Source: Lantana camara (taxonomy: Eukaryota; Streptophyta; Magnoliopsida; Lamiales; Verbenaceae). From it: a DNA stretch of 64,000 nt. The notes beneath the pieces were generated by a model. That model worked only from the letters and a program-made list of their open reading frames with translations, made no database searches and had not been told where the DNA came from. The DNA lies in contig CM074862.1 in NCBI GenBank assembly GCA_037501455.1, forward strand, positions 52,421,501 through 52,485,500, written 5' to 3'. A program made the position numbers and the translations under genes. This document shows positions 1-9,774 of this stretch, piece after piece (within the stretch, counting starts at the first letter, position 1; each line of letters starts with the position of its first letter).

Positions 1-382
1 GAGACTTGAAGATCCGATAATGATATGTTGGCATAAGAAAAGAGGTTGTAAACTTTGTGTAGCAATATCTAACATGCCATCGGTGGAAGACCGAATATCG
101 AGAACCAGAAGGATTCTCCAACTACTTCTAAATTCTACTTCGAAGTGGGAGCAAAAGACTAAGGGCTCCGTGTCCGGTTTGCTAACTTTAAGGAGAACCT
201 GAGAGAGAGTTGAGGGATTACTCGTTTAACGAGTTAATCTATTTTATCTTAGCATGGCGGTTCGATGACTTTCGAGAGCTTCGTGGGTTGGAGGAGAAGA
301 TCTTTAGAGATGACTTTGTTCCCGGTTCGACCAACACTTTGCTTTAGGACCTAAGGACAGGTCCTTTTGAAGGAGGGAAGTT
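1..382 (+). mobile_element. Element A: 3' end of internal region (gypsy-like, + strand)
   Basis: This stretch is the last part of a retrotransposon internal region. It is the reverse complement of the matching part of element B (29059 to about 29480), including the sequences around GGACACGGAGTC-like text, the hairpin and the polypurine tract. It ends in a purine-rich tract (GAAGGAGGGAAGTT, about 369-382) directly before the LTR start TGTAAC at 383. There is no credible reading frame in it. The rest of the internal region lies left of the window. Confidence 0.8.
346..365 (+). other. Pre-PPT hairpin with AGGA loop (element A)
   Basis: Arms AGGACCTA and CAGGTCCT flank the loop AGGA. Seven of eight pairs match. 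It lies just upstream of the polypurine tract of element A. Counterparts with other stem sequences sit at the same place in B, E2 and G. Confidence 0.6.
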
Positions 383-3300
383 TGTAACATCCCGCTCGTC
401 CGGCCGTATAGGTACGTAGTTCGAGAGTGCTATGTGCGTATTTAAATTATTTTAATTACGCTAATTACGTGTTTATTACATTATTTATGTGATTTATTTG
501 AATTATATTTGAACTTTGTTTAAATTATTTGAACGTTTTATCCTTTTTATGTCTTTTTTAATCCGTTTGAGCCCGTTTTCGTTTCTAACTTTCGTGATTA
601 CGTGATATGCTTGATGTATATATGTTATGAATATGTTTTTGCATTCGTTGAATGATTTTGTGTTCGTTTGATACGGTTTTCGAACCTTTTTATTTGTTAA
701 GGGATTCGAGGGCTTAAATCGTTTAGAGCACCCTGGGTTTCGCAGGGCGTAACTTGAGCTCGGGAATTCGGATTCGAATTCCGGAAGAGGCGTCAGACTT
801 TTAATGAAGTATGGAAGCTAGAGAACCCAACATTGTATTTTTTTAAGCCCGTTTGGTTCCTCGTATTTCGCCCGTAACGAGCCTCGTGTGCAATTCCGAC
901 CCTTCTTGACCATTCTGAGCATAACTTATTCATTCTTTGACCAAATTAACTAAAGTTTGAACCTAACTAACCCTAGCTAACCCCTCTATCAGAACTTAAC
1001 CTCCCCCATTTCGTCCCACATCAGAAAGGAGAAGGAAAAAGGGATTTTTCCCCTGCTACCCATAACTCCATGAGAGGAAGAGGAATAGTATGCAATTTCC
1101 AAGTTTTTCCCTCAATACTAGATCAAATTGCATCAAATTAGAAAGGTTAGTCCGTGAATGTATTCTCCATCTTCTTATCTTTAATTTGATACCTTATTTA
1201 CTCATTTTCATGGAGAGATGGTCTTGTTTTGGCTAGCTTGATGAATAGTTAGGTCTTTTCTTAAAAATTGGAAGAACTCATGCCATACATGCTTCAATCC
1301 TTGAATTTATGAATGATAAATGATCTTAAATGACATTATTATGTGATAATATAATCTGAAATTTGGAGGAACTTCGCTGAAAATTGATCCACCATTTTTT
1401 TATTTTGTGAAACATGAACTTGAAGAAGGATATATGATTTCTTGCCTTTGATCTCGTTTCTTGCTTGGTTGCTGCATGTTTGGTTGTTGATTTGAGCTCA
1501 TTTTGTTGCATTTTCGTTACTTGAGCGGCTGTTGTGGTTGGGAGTCTTGGAGATGGCAAAACAGGGCTGGAAGTTGCTGATTTTCGCAGCAGACGCAGGA
1601 GGTCGCGCCCGCGACCGGGGGAAGAAGGATTCTGGCCGCGCCCGCGACCAGATTTTACCAAAGTTTTAGCTTGAACAGTGCTGGAGGAGTTGTTCGCGGC
1701 CGCGACCACTAGAGAGCTGTTGGGCGCGACCCCATTTTGGCACAGTTTCGAGTAGCTGCTGCTACGTTGTTCCGATTTTTATTTCTTTCGTGTTTTGTTT
1801 GATTTTCTTGCTTCTTTCTTGTCTTGTATATATATATAACATGTTATATTATATGTTATGTGGATACTTGTAAATTAATTACGTGAATTCGATGCTCAAA
1901 TGTGAAATACATGGCTTAAAATGTGTTATATGTTCTTCAACGTGCATGAATAAATTAATATGACGTTTGATTGCCTCTTGTGATATTTTCTTGCCTCGTT
2001 TGTGATATGCATGCAATAGTAACGTGATGAACTATGTGTTATATGTTTCATGATGAATTTATTATGTGAATTTGGTGCTCTTACGTCCAATACGTGCCCT
2101 AATATGCGTTCTATATTTTCCAACGTATATGTATAGCTTGATATTTGTTTATGTGACTTCCTTGCACTTGCATGTATTTTCTTACTCTTTTTATGATATT
2201 TATGCATCACTAATGTGTTATATAACGTGTTATGTACGTTATGCAAAATTGATGGAGTTATTTTACATGAAATATGTGAATATGATTCATTATGAGCTTA
2301 CGTGACCTTCGATGTGCATGCATGCATTAATATGGCATTTCCTTATCTTGCATGATTTTCCTTATTTTCTTTTGGAGTGTGCATGTATGTCTAATATGTT
2401 GTATGGCGTGACGTGCTTGTTATGTAATTTTTTTATGAATTCGTTTAATGTGAAATACACGAGTTATGAATTAATATGATTCTATATGGCTTTAAATGAC
2501 CTAATTGACATCTCATTGCATTCTTTATGCATCGTTTGCATCCATATGCAATTTCGGAGCGTCTAATTGGTACATTTTGAGTCTAAGGTTGCCTTTTGTT
2601 CTTTGCTTTGTCTTTAGGTTCGTTTCGTGGGTGTCGAGGAAGTCTCTTAGAGGTGCTTTGGTCCATTTCGTTCGGTTTGGTCGACGAGGTGAGGTTTCTT
2701 TCTTTTAGTTAAAAGGACCTACAACCCTACCTGTATTTTGAGCCCGCATGCGAATTACGTGTATATATATATACTTAGATATGTGTAAGATACGTACTTT
2801 GTGGGATTTGTCCCATTTGCTATGAAATCATTGAAAAAACTTTTATATATACGTAACCTATTTCCGTTCGTTTGATTTGAAAAAAGTTGGTGTGTGTGAA
2901 CGATTTTGAAAATAACGAGATTACGACTTTGAATTTGAAGTCGAAAAATTATGAAAATTTGAAATTAATAAAACTATGACTTTTGATCTTTGAAATGGGC
3001 CCGGGGAAGTGGTATGTGATTCTTGGGTTGCCCGTGGGGTCGCCGAGCTCTCTCATCAACACAACTCCATTTTTGGGTGATTTGGCCTAACCTCGGGAGG
3101 TCGAGGGGATGGCGAGTCTCCTTCTGGCTGACGGTAACCCCGTCGGTGGAGCGGGTAGGATCCCCTGTATCCAAACTTTTGATGAGAGAACAGGGTTGAG
3201 GGAGCGCTTTCTCATCCCCAACCGGAGAAGTAGGATTGATTATGAATTTGGTATGTTTTTCGCTTTGATTCTGATATGAAAGGAGTTAGGTGGGTTTGAA

Positions 3301-4009
3301 CTCGTTCTCACCCAGTTATTTTGATTTTGATTATGTATGTGGTTCGTGAAACGGGAGTGGACTTATAATTTCTAAAATTGGTTGATTTCGGCGTTCGGCC
3401 CTAAACCTTTTTATTTATATGTATTACCACGGGATAAAATGTTTTAGATTGCAAAAACCACGCCTTGGTTCATGAACTTTCTAATTTGAATTTGCTTTTC
3501 TCTTACTTATATGTACGTGTGCGTAGGTTAGCCCCCTCACCAGTCTTTAGGACTGACCCCTCCTTGTTGTCTTCTTTTTCCCCTTTTGTTTCCATTGAGT
3601 TACATGTTCCAGTTTTGAGAAGTTTGTGCTAGGCGGCGGCCTTCTTTCGAGTCTTGGGTCATTTAGAGAGTCTCATGCATTCTGTTTTATGTTTATTGTA
3701 TACTTTCGAGCTTGTGAAGGCATGTATATGACTATGGAAATAGTTGTATATAACTTGAATCGTTTGAATTTTTGTATATTTGGTCCTTATACTGAGCATG
3801 TTTGTTTATATGTTTGAATCCTAGGCTTTCGTATTCAATTTTTGTTTTCTTGCGTACTCTGATTTAGGGTCTAGACCGCCTAGCATAGGAAAGATTTTGT
3901 TTGTCTCCCGTTCGCTGTAGCTTGGCATGTGTGCGGAGTTCCCATTCCGTTACACATCTTGGGCTATGGTGTGGGGGATGTAGTGCTCTGCGCTCCGGGG
4001 TACTATACA
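383..4009 (+). repeat. Element A 3' LTR (about 3.6 kb)
   Basis: The LTR begins TGTAACATCC right after a polypurine tract and ends ...TATACA, so it has TG...CA ends. Its terminal part (TGGTGTGGGGGATGTAGTGC and on) is the reverse complement of the end of B's 5' LTR at 31893, and its start matches the LTR start of B at 29058, so both termini are supported by a second copy. It is non-coding. The body is AT-rich apart from a cluster of GC palindromes near 1600-1731. Immediately to the right is a B LTR piece in the opposite orientation, without the other LTR of A. Confidence 0.85.
1601..1731. repeat. Cluster of GC-rich palindromes in element A LTR
   Basis: Four related palindromes occur here: GGTCGCGCCCGCGACC (1601-1616, 7-bp stem, CC between the arms), TGGCCGCGCCCGCGACCA (1633-1650, one mismatch), GTTCGCGGCCGCGACC (1692-1707, one mismatch) and a half copy GGGCGCGACCCC (about 1723). 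They lie about 1.2 kb from the LTR start. The LTRs of B, J, E and G have equivalent clusters with different arms. Confidence 0.8.
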
Positions 4010-4755
4010 AAATGTACCAATTAAACACTCGGCAAATGCATATGGATGCAAATGATGCATAAGAAATGCAATGATGTTCCATTTAGCCCACGTGACGCCA
4101 TAACGAATAATATTAAATCATAATGCGTATTTTTTATGTTAAATAAATTTATAAATTTCATGCAACACTCATATCCCATCATATAAGACATTAGAAATGC
4201 ATATACTTCAATAAAGGAGCAAGGGAAATGCATGCAAGGCAAACAAATAAGGTACTCAAATACACATGCACGTTATAGAGCAAATTTAGTATATTAAGTC
4301 ATATTTTGCACGCAAGGGCACCGAATTCACGTCAAATAAATCCATAAAATTCATATAATGGACATAACACATCCATAATTAAGTTAGGCATGCATGCACA
4401 CAAGAAAAGAAGCAAGGAATTATCAAAGAAAGCAAGAAAAGATCATATTAATTCATGCATGCACATTAGAGGATATATGTAGCACGTTGGTCATCTATTT
4501 CACGTAGAAGTATCGAATTCACGAGATAAATTCATAATATCACATGTAACATACAATATAACAAGTTACCTACCCGTACAAGACAAGAAAGAAGCAAGAA
4601 CAATACGAAAAACACAAACAAAACGGAAAATAAAACGTCACAGCAACAACAGCTAGAACTTGGCTCCAAAAGGGGGTCGCAACAAGGGGGTCGCGCACCA
4701 CCACCAGCCTGTGCAGCGAACACAGGTCGAAAGTTGGGGAAAAACTGGTCGCGGC
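4010..4755 (-). repeat. Element B 3' LTR, distal piece (left of inserted element C)
   Basis: The sequence from AAATGTACCAATT onward matches 33310 to about 34070, part of B's 5' LTR, in the same minus orientation. It stops at 4755 where element C begins and resumes at 27758. The last 1.4 kb or so of this LTR (equivalent to 31893-33310) is missing and is replaced by the end of element A's LTR, in inverted orientation. Confidence 0.75.
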
Positions 4756-5566
4756 TGATGGGGTCAAAATACGATCGTCCCACGTTAGGACACGTGGCAT
4801 CACCAAGATGATGACATCTGTATCCCCAAGGCTGCATCCATCAGCGCACGAGCGCTAAACGCGACGAGCGCAATCCATCATTCATAAGTGAAGCCCAACG
4901 AGCGCTGACACTCTCACGAGCGCCATTCATACTGTATGATTGGCCCATTCACGTGCCAAGGGAGCCCTCTTCGAGCGTCACACTCCCTCAGAGTGGCCTC
5001 CCCTTTGGCTCGTTACTTGAACTGGAGCCTTCATCCCCCTCAGCGGATATCCTGGCCTCCAATACTCTAGGTTGTCACGAGCGTGCTCTTAAGCCCTCGT
5101 TACCAACCACCCAAATGGCTCTCTGACACATCGTACATGCCCGCGCACCTGCCACTGTTGCCAGCACCAACTTTTAGCCGCTTTTGCAGAAGATTCCTCC
5201 TAGGTTTCACTCTCATGGCGCCACGTGTTAGGGCAACATTCGGCCAGGACCACTTGAGGCAAATGACCAAAGGGCCCTTGACCCTCAACTATAAATAGCT
5301 AAAGTCATCTTCTACATTGGTAAGCATTCTTCATCACTGAAACTGTGACTGAACTTACATCTCTTCATACCTTGAACTGACTTGAGCGTCGGAGAGCCAA
5401 ACTGGGTATCACCCCCAGTTCCCCCATTGGCCTTCTGACTTTTCTTGTGCTTGTCCCAACAGGAAGAACCCACTTTCTCATTTCCGACGAAGCTCCGGTG
5501 GTTTCCTTCACAATTACAAATCGTAAAGTGATCGGATTCGGACCTTCACCTTTCTGAACCCCATCA
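4756..5566 (+). repeat. Element C 5' LTR (811 bp)
   Basis: It begins TGATGGGGTC and ends GAACCCCATCA, with 8-bp inverted termini. It is about 99% identical to 26945-27757. It contains many copies of the word CGAGCG and a TATA box at 5289-5298. It sits in the centre of a GC palindrome of B's LTR. Confidence 0.95.
5289..5298 (+). promoter_or_regulatory. TATA box of element C 5' LTR
   Basis: CTATAAATAG is a close match to the plant TATA consensus. It lies about 270 bp before the LTR end, which fits a U3/R boundary roughly 30 bp downstream. The right LTR has the same motif at 27478-27487. Confidence 0.65.
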
Positions 5567-5570
5567 TTTT

Positions 5571-5588
5571 TGGCGCCGTCTGTGGGAA
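5571..5588 (+). other. Probable primer-binding site of element C
   Basis: TGGCGCCGTCTGTGGGAA begins 4 nt after the LTR end. Plant Tat-group elements carry TGGCGCC-type primer sites here. I cannot name the priming tRNA with certainty from memory. Confidence 0.7.
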
Positions 5589-5657
5589 TCCAGTCCTCCA
5601 TCTTCTTCCTTTCTTTTTGTTGGTAGAAAAGCAAGCACACCCTTACCTTCAACAGTC

Positions 5658-6425
5658 ATGGTTGCTACGAGATCTGGAGCTATGGGAGGAGGAGATAACG
5701 CCTCCCAGGATGCAAATATCATTATTCCCTCCACCGCTACTGGTGGAGCCCCGCCACCTTCCGCCACCGTTGGTGGAGCACCTCCCGCCGCAGGAGTGAC
5801 TCCCCAAGCAGAGTCTTCCGTACCTCCACCTGCACCGCCGGCGCTGTCGATTCCCGCCGCCGCTGGAGGAGTCTCTCTCTCTGCTCCTCAGCAGCCGGCC
5901 CAGAAAACGTGGTTCCACCCCCAGGTGAATCCCGGACTGCAAAGTTACATGATGCCTCCACCCGGATATACCCTTACTCCGGCCGTTATGATGCCGCCGG
6001 TCCAGCCGTATCACGCTGGACAGCTCCAGCTCCCGGTGGTGGTCCCCAGGGAGATTGAGGGAGTGGAGTTACCTCCATTGACCACCCAACAGTTGAGGGC
6101 TCTCTATGCCCAGTGCGAGGTTCAGGCGGCTCAGGGGGCATGGGAAAGGTTCCATTCCATGTACTTTCCCTCTGGGCAGGCCACTCCAGTTGCAGCCCCT
6201 TTGGGCGGACAACAAAACTTTCCCCTCAGAGAAGCCCAGGCTGTCCTGAGGGCACAACCACCACCACCACCAACCAGAGAAGTGCCCCAGCAGGAGGGCA
6301 ACGAGCGTCCCTCCATGGGCAGAAATAAAGAGCCCACAGAACGAGTAAACGAGAATGAAGGGGACTCTCATGTCTCCAGAAGAGGCTCACGAGCCCCCAG
6401 ACAAGGGATAGACAAGGAGACGTAA
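5658..6425 (+). CDS. Element C gag, N-terminal part (frame ends early)
   Basis: This is the 5'-most ORF of element C, 255 residues, starting at the first ATG after the leader. The N-terminal half is rich in Pro, Ala and Gly. The C-terminal part is charged (Arg, Glu, Asn rich). It resembles the low-complexity N-terminal extension seen before the conserved gag domain in Tat-type elements, which would make the structural protein of the particle. The frame is lost about 50 bp before the next ORF, which is in another frame, and that frame also has a stop near 6461. Gag is therefore broken here by an indel plus a nonsense change. I see no catalytic motif. It is expected to be cytoplasmic in virus-like particles if ever made. 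Confidence 0.75.
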   Translation: MVATRSGAMGGGDNASQDANIIIPSTATGGAPPPSATVGGAPPAAGVTPQAESSVPPPAPPALSIPAAAGGVSLSAPQQPAQKTWFHPQVNPGLQSYMMPPPGYTLTPAVMMPPVQPYHAGQLQLPVVVPREIEGVELPPLTTQQLRALYAQCEVQAAQGAWERFHSMYFPSGQATPVAAPLGGQQNFPLREAQAVLRAQPPPPPTREVPQQEGNERPSMGRNKEPTERVNENEGDSHVSRRGSRAPRQGIDKET

Positions 6426-6478
6426 ATCCTGACATCCTCGCGGCTGTGCAAGACCAGCTGTAGGGTCTAAAGGATATC

Positions 6479-8563
6479 GTGGGACAGCTCTCACGAGGGC
6501 GTTCAACTCAGATCTCCCCTAGTCGGGATGAACGGGTTGACGCCAGGAGCACCCGTGCCAAGGACCCTCCACCAAAGGTCCCCCGTCGCAAGGAGCCGGA
6601 GGAAAACTTCGGCACGTATGAGTACCACCCATTGGCGAGGGGTTCACCCCTTGTGGAAGAAGTCCTGATGGCCCAAGCAGGCATGGCCAAAATCCCCACT
6701 TCCATCAACCGTTACGACGGGACGACTGATCCAGCTGAACACTTGGATCATTTTTTGCATCTTATGCACCTTTACGAGCATTCCAGCAACTATTGGGCGA
6801 AAGTCTTCGTCACTTCCTTGGTAGGAATGGCTCAAGAGTGGTATAAACGACTGCCGCCGCGCTCGATTCACTCATATGAAGAGCTGGCTAATGCTTTCCT
6901 CAACCACTTCAATTCCTTGAAAGCGCTAGTCACCTCACCTACTGCCTTGTACAACGTGGTGCAGGGCAAGAGCGAATCTCTGCGCTCGTTCTTTGCCCGC
7001 TTCAACAAGGAGATCCTACAGGTGGAGAGGCCTTCAATGGTTTTCTTGATCCCAGTGCTCTTTCAGGCTGTGGATCACAAGCAATATGTGAGCAAAAAAT
7101 TTGCTGATGCCATTGTGGAAAGGAGGCCTGGGACCCTCATGGCCTTAAGAGAAGTAGCCGAGCCGTTCTTCGCGCTCGAAGACATGTACGGGACCAATGG
7201 TCCCCGGCATCACAGCCCGGCCAGGAACGAGCGACCTCATCACGAGAGGGGACGGGACGTGGCCATCAAGAAGGAGCGCCCTCAAGAGCGCAGGAGGTCG
7301 CCACCACCCCCTCGTCGATTCGAGCGAATTCCGCTCACCAGGCCAAATTCAGAAGTCTACAACCTCTCAGATAAAAAGCTCTTTAAGAGACCCATCAAAA
7401 TGAGAGAAACGGAATCGCTCCGGCGCTCGAGCAAATACTGCGCATTCCACAAGCAGAGGGGGCACGACACGGATGAGTGCAGCCAGTTGGAAGCTGAGAT
7501 TCAGAGGCTCGTCGCGGGGGGCCACTTGAAGGAATTTGTCCGGGTGCTCGAGCGGTATGATGAGCAATGCAACGAGCGCGCCGGAAGAAGAAGGAAGAGC
7601 CCGTCCCGATCGAGGAGCCCAAGGGGTAGGGGAGCCCCTGAAAGCAGCAGCCGCCGGGGCAATAAAGGAAAGGCCCCTGAGCAAGAAAACGAACCTTTCG
7701 CAGTCATAAATATGATTGCAGGGGGCTCGTCAGGAGGGGATTCCAACGCCTCCCGACGGAGGTATGTCCGGAGCTACAACCAACGCCCAGCAGTGCCTAA
7801 ACCTATCTACGCCATCCAGAGTCCAAGCGCTCAACGATCAAGAGAAAATGATGTAATAGGCTTTGATGATAGAGATTTAGAGCATATTGTAACGCCCCAT
7901 GGGGAGGGTATAACCTCAGATTGCCCCATGGTGGTTAGTTTAGATGTTCATAATCATGTTGTAAAAAGGGTATTGGTGGATAGTGGAAGCTCCGTTAATG
8001 TTTTGCCTTATTCTACATTCTTAAAGATGAAGGCTGATCTTCCGCTCGAGCCTCTCAAAACAGCCCTCATTGGCTTTGGAGGCTCGGAAGTTGTCCCACG
8101 AGGGCAAATACGCTTAGCCACTTCGTTCGGCCGAGCCCCTCAGCGCAAGACACTCTTGGTAACGTACGCGGTGGTGGAGATTGACCTTCCATATAACATC
8201 ATAATTGGGCGCCTTGCCCTCGTGGATTTCAAAGCCATCATCTCCACCTACCACCAGAAGATTAAATTCCCTACTTCCGAGGGCGTGGGAGAAGTACTGT
8301 GCAATGTGCGAGAGGCTTGGGAATGTTACATGCTGTCTCTCAGAAAGCCTAAAGCGGAGAAAACCTTCCAAATTGGTTCCACCAAAAAGTCAGTGGACTT
8401 CCCCAATTTAGATGAGGACAGCCCAGCACGGAAAAGGGCGAAATTGAACAAAAAGAAGAACAAAAAGAAGAGGGAAAACAACGAGGAGAATTCCCTCGAA
8501 AGTGCCCCCCCCAGGAACCGTTGGGGGATCGTCCTCAGAAGGAGACGAGCCGGTAGAGGGTGA
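6479..8563 (+). CDS. Element C gag core plus aspartic protease
   Basis: This is a 694-residue frame whose first possible codon is GTG. It is the continuation of gag rather than a true start. Residues about 70-230 hold the conserved gypsy gag core (a stretch like WYKRLPPRSIHSYEELANAF). Around 320-335 is the Tat-type zinc finger variant YCAFHKQRGHDTDEC. A basic Arg/Ser-rich stretch follows. The retropepsin motif DSGSS starts at about residue 501, so the polyprotein-cleaving protease is in this frame. The last 60 bases overlap the RT frame (from 8502), and the switch coincides with a run of eight C at about 8503-8510, a probable slippage indel. The catalytic Asp is intact. Confidence 0.85.
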   Translation: MGQLSRGRSTQISPSRDERVDARSTRAKDPPPKVPRRKEPEENFGTYEYHPLARGSPLVEEVLMAQAGMAKIPTSINRYDGTTDPAEHLDHFLHLMHLYEHSSNYWAKVFVTSLVGMAQEWYKRLPPRSIHSYEELANAFLNHFNSLKALVTSPTALYNVVQGKSESLRSFFARFNKEILQVERPSMVFLIPVLFQAVDHKQYVSKKFADAIVERRPGTLMALREVAEPFFALEDMYGTNGPRHHSPARNERPHHERGRDVAIKKERPQERRRSPPPPRRFERIPLTRPNSEVYNLSDKKLFKRPIKMRETESLRRSSKYCAFHKQRGHDTDECSQLEAEIQRLVAGGHLKEFVRVLERYDEQCNERAGRRRKSPSRSRSPRGRGAPESSSRRGNKGKAPEQENEPFAVINMIAGGSSGGDSNASRRRYVRSYNQRPAVPKPIYAIQSPSAQRSRENDVIGFDDRDLEHIVTPHGEGITSDCPMVVSLDVHNHVVKRVLVDSGSSVNVLPYSTFLKMKADLPLEPLKTALIGFGGSEVVPRGQIRLATSFGRAPQRKTLLVTYAVVEIDLPYNIIIGRLALVDFKAIISTYHQKIKFPTSEGVGEVLCNVREAWECYMLSLRKPKAEKTFQIGSTKKSVDFPNLDEDSPARKRAKLNKKKNKKKRENNEENSLESAPPRNRWGIVLRRRRAGRG

Positions 8564-9383
8564 ACCAGCATCCGGTGACCGTTTGATAGGAAAGAAGAGG
8601 GCGCTCGAACTTCCTCGCCCTGAGGTAAGGATCGAACCCTCGGAGAAGTTCCTTACCATTGAGCTGGAGCCCGGAAATAAGGATAAGACTACACAGATAG
8701 GATCAAACCTCTCGGGGCCTTCTCAGATTATGATGATTGACTTCCTCAGGGAAAACAGTGATGTATTTGCATGGAAAGCCTCCGACATCACAGGGATTGA
8801 CCCGAGCATCATTGTCCATAGGCTTAATGTGGATCCCTCTTTCAAACCCATCAAGCAGAAAAAGCGGGATGTACATGGCTTTCGGAAAAAAGTCATTGAA
8901 GAGGAGGTTAATAAACTCCTGGAGGCCCAATATATCGAGCCCATCTTGTACCCGGAATGGTTGTGTAATGTCGTTTTGGTACCCAAGAGTGCGAATAAAT
9001 GGTGCATGTGTAACGATTTCACTGATCTCAACAAAGCCTGCCCTAAAGATCCTTACCCGCTGCCCCGGATAGACCAATTGGTGGATTCGACCGCTGGCTG
9101 CGAGCTCATGAGCATGATGGACGCTTTCCAGGGATACTATCAGATCTTTATGGCCCCGGAAGACCGCCCCAAAACCTCGTTCGTTGTCCATCTGGGGGTA
9201 TATTGCTTCTTAGTCATGCCTTTCGGACTCAAGAACGCCGGGGCTACGTATCAGCGGCTCGTCAACAAGATGTTTGAGAGAGAGATTGGAAGATCCATGG
9301 AGGTTTACGTGGATGATATGATTGTCAAAAGCGAGCGCCAGGACTCCCACTTGGAAGACCTCAAGCGCGTCAGTATGGGATGA
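8502..9383 (+). CDS. Element C reverse transcriptase, N-terminal portion
   Basis: This 293-residue frame carries the Ty3/gypsy reverse transcriptase fingers and palm: a [12 protein letters not shown] motif, [20 protein letters not shown] and the catalytic YVDD at about 269-272. The enzyme copies element RNA into DNA in the particle. The first ~20 residues overlap the gag-protease frame and are probably not genuine. The ORF ends just after YVDD, where a few codons appear deleted and the frame shifts. The thumb and first RNase H continue in the next ORF. The motif before DFTDLNKA reads WCMCND, where family members usually have Arg and Val/Ile, suggesting point decay. Confidence 0.85.
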   Translation: MPPPGTVGGSSSEGDEPVEGEPASGDRLIGKKRALELPRPEVRIEPSEKFLTIELEPGNKDKTTQIGSNLSGPSQIMMIDFLRENSDVFAWKASDITGIDPSIIVHRLNVDPSFKPIKQKKRDVHGFRKKVIEEEVNKLLEAQYIEPILYPEWLCNVVLVPKSANKWCMCNDFTDLNKACPKDPYPLPRIDQLVDSTAGCELMSMMDAFQGYYQIFMAPEDRPKTSFVVHLGVYCFLVMPFGLKNAGATYQRLVNKMFEREIGRSMEVYVDDMIVKSERQDSHLEDLKRVSMG

Positions 9384-9769
9384 AGTTGAACCCTTCAAAG
9401 TGCACCTTTGGAGTACAAGGGGGAAAGTTCCTAGGGTACATGGTCAGTCAGAGGGGAATTGAGGCCAATCCGGAGAAGATCAAGGCCATTTTGGAAATTC
9501 CCTCCCCTCGAAATTTGCGGGAAGTGCAAGTCCTAGTAGGCAAAATCATCTCGTTGAACAGATTTATTTCGCGCTCGGCGGACAGGAACCTTCCCTTCTT
9601 CAAAATTTTGAGGAACGCTCGTAACTTTGCTTGGACAGAAGAATGCGAAAGGGCGTTGCAGGATATGAAGGCTTACTTATCGAGCGCACCACTGCTGACT
9701 AAGCCTGTAGAGGGCGAGAGGTTATTTATGTATCTTTCCGTTTCTCCAGAGGCCACAAGCCGGTTCTGA
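9380..9769 (+). CDS. Element C RT thumb and start of gypsy RNase H
   Basis: This 129-residue frame opens with [11 protein letters not shown], the conserved segment shortly after YVDD in gypsy RT, and contains [20 protein letters not shown]. It reaches the beginning of the connection/RNase H region ([18 protein letters not shown]). It overlaps the previous ORF by 4 bases. It ends at 9769 in a frameshift, after which 9775 continues the RNase H. It is part of a single broken pol gene, not an independent gene. Confidence 0.85.
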   Translation: MKLNPSKCTFGVQGGKFLGYMVSQRGIEANPEKIKAILEIPSPRNLREVQVLVGKIISLNRFISRSADRNLPFFKILRNARNFAWTEECERALQDMKAYLSSAPLLTKPVEGERLFMYLSVSPEATSRF

Positions 9770-9774
9770 TCGCT

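Noticed and set aside
1326..1709. 127-codon minus ORF in element A LTR
   Set aside because: It lies within a non-coding LTR, spans the GC palindromes and is not kept in the B copies.
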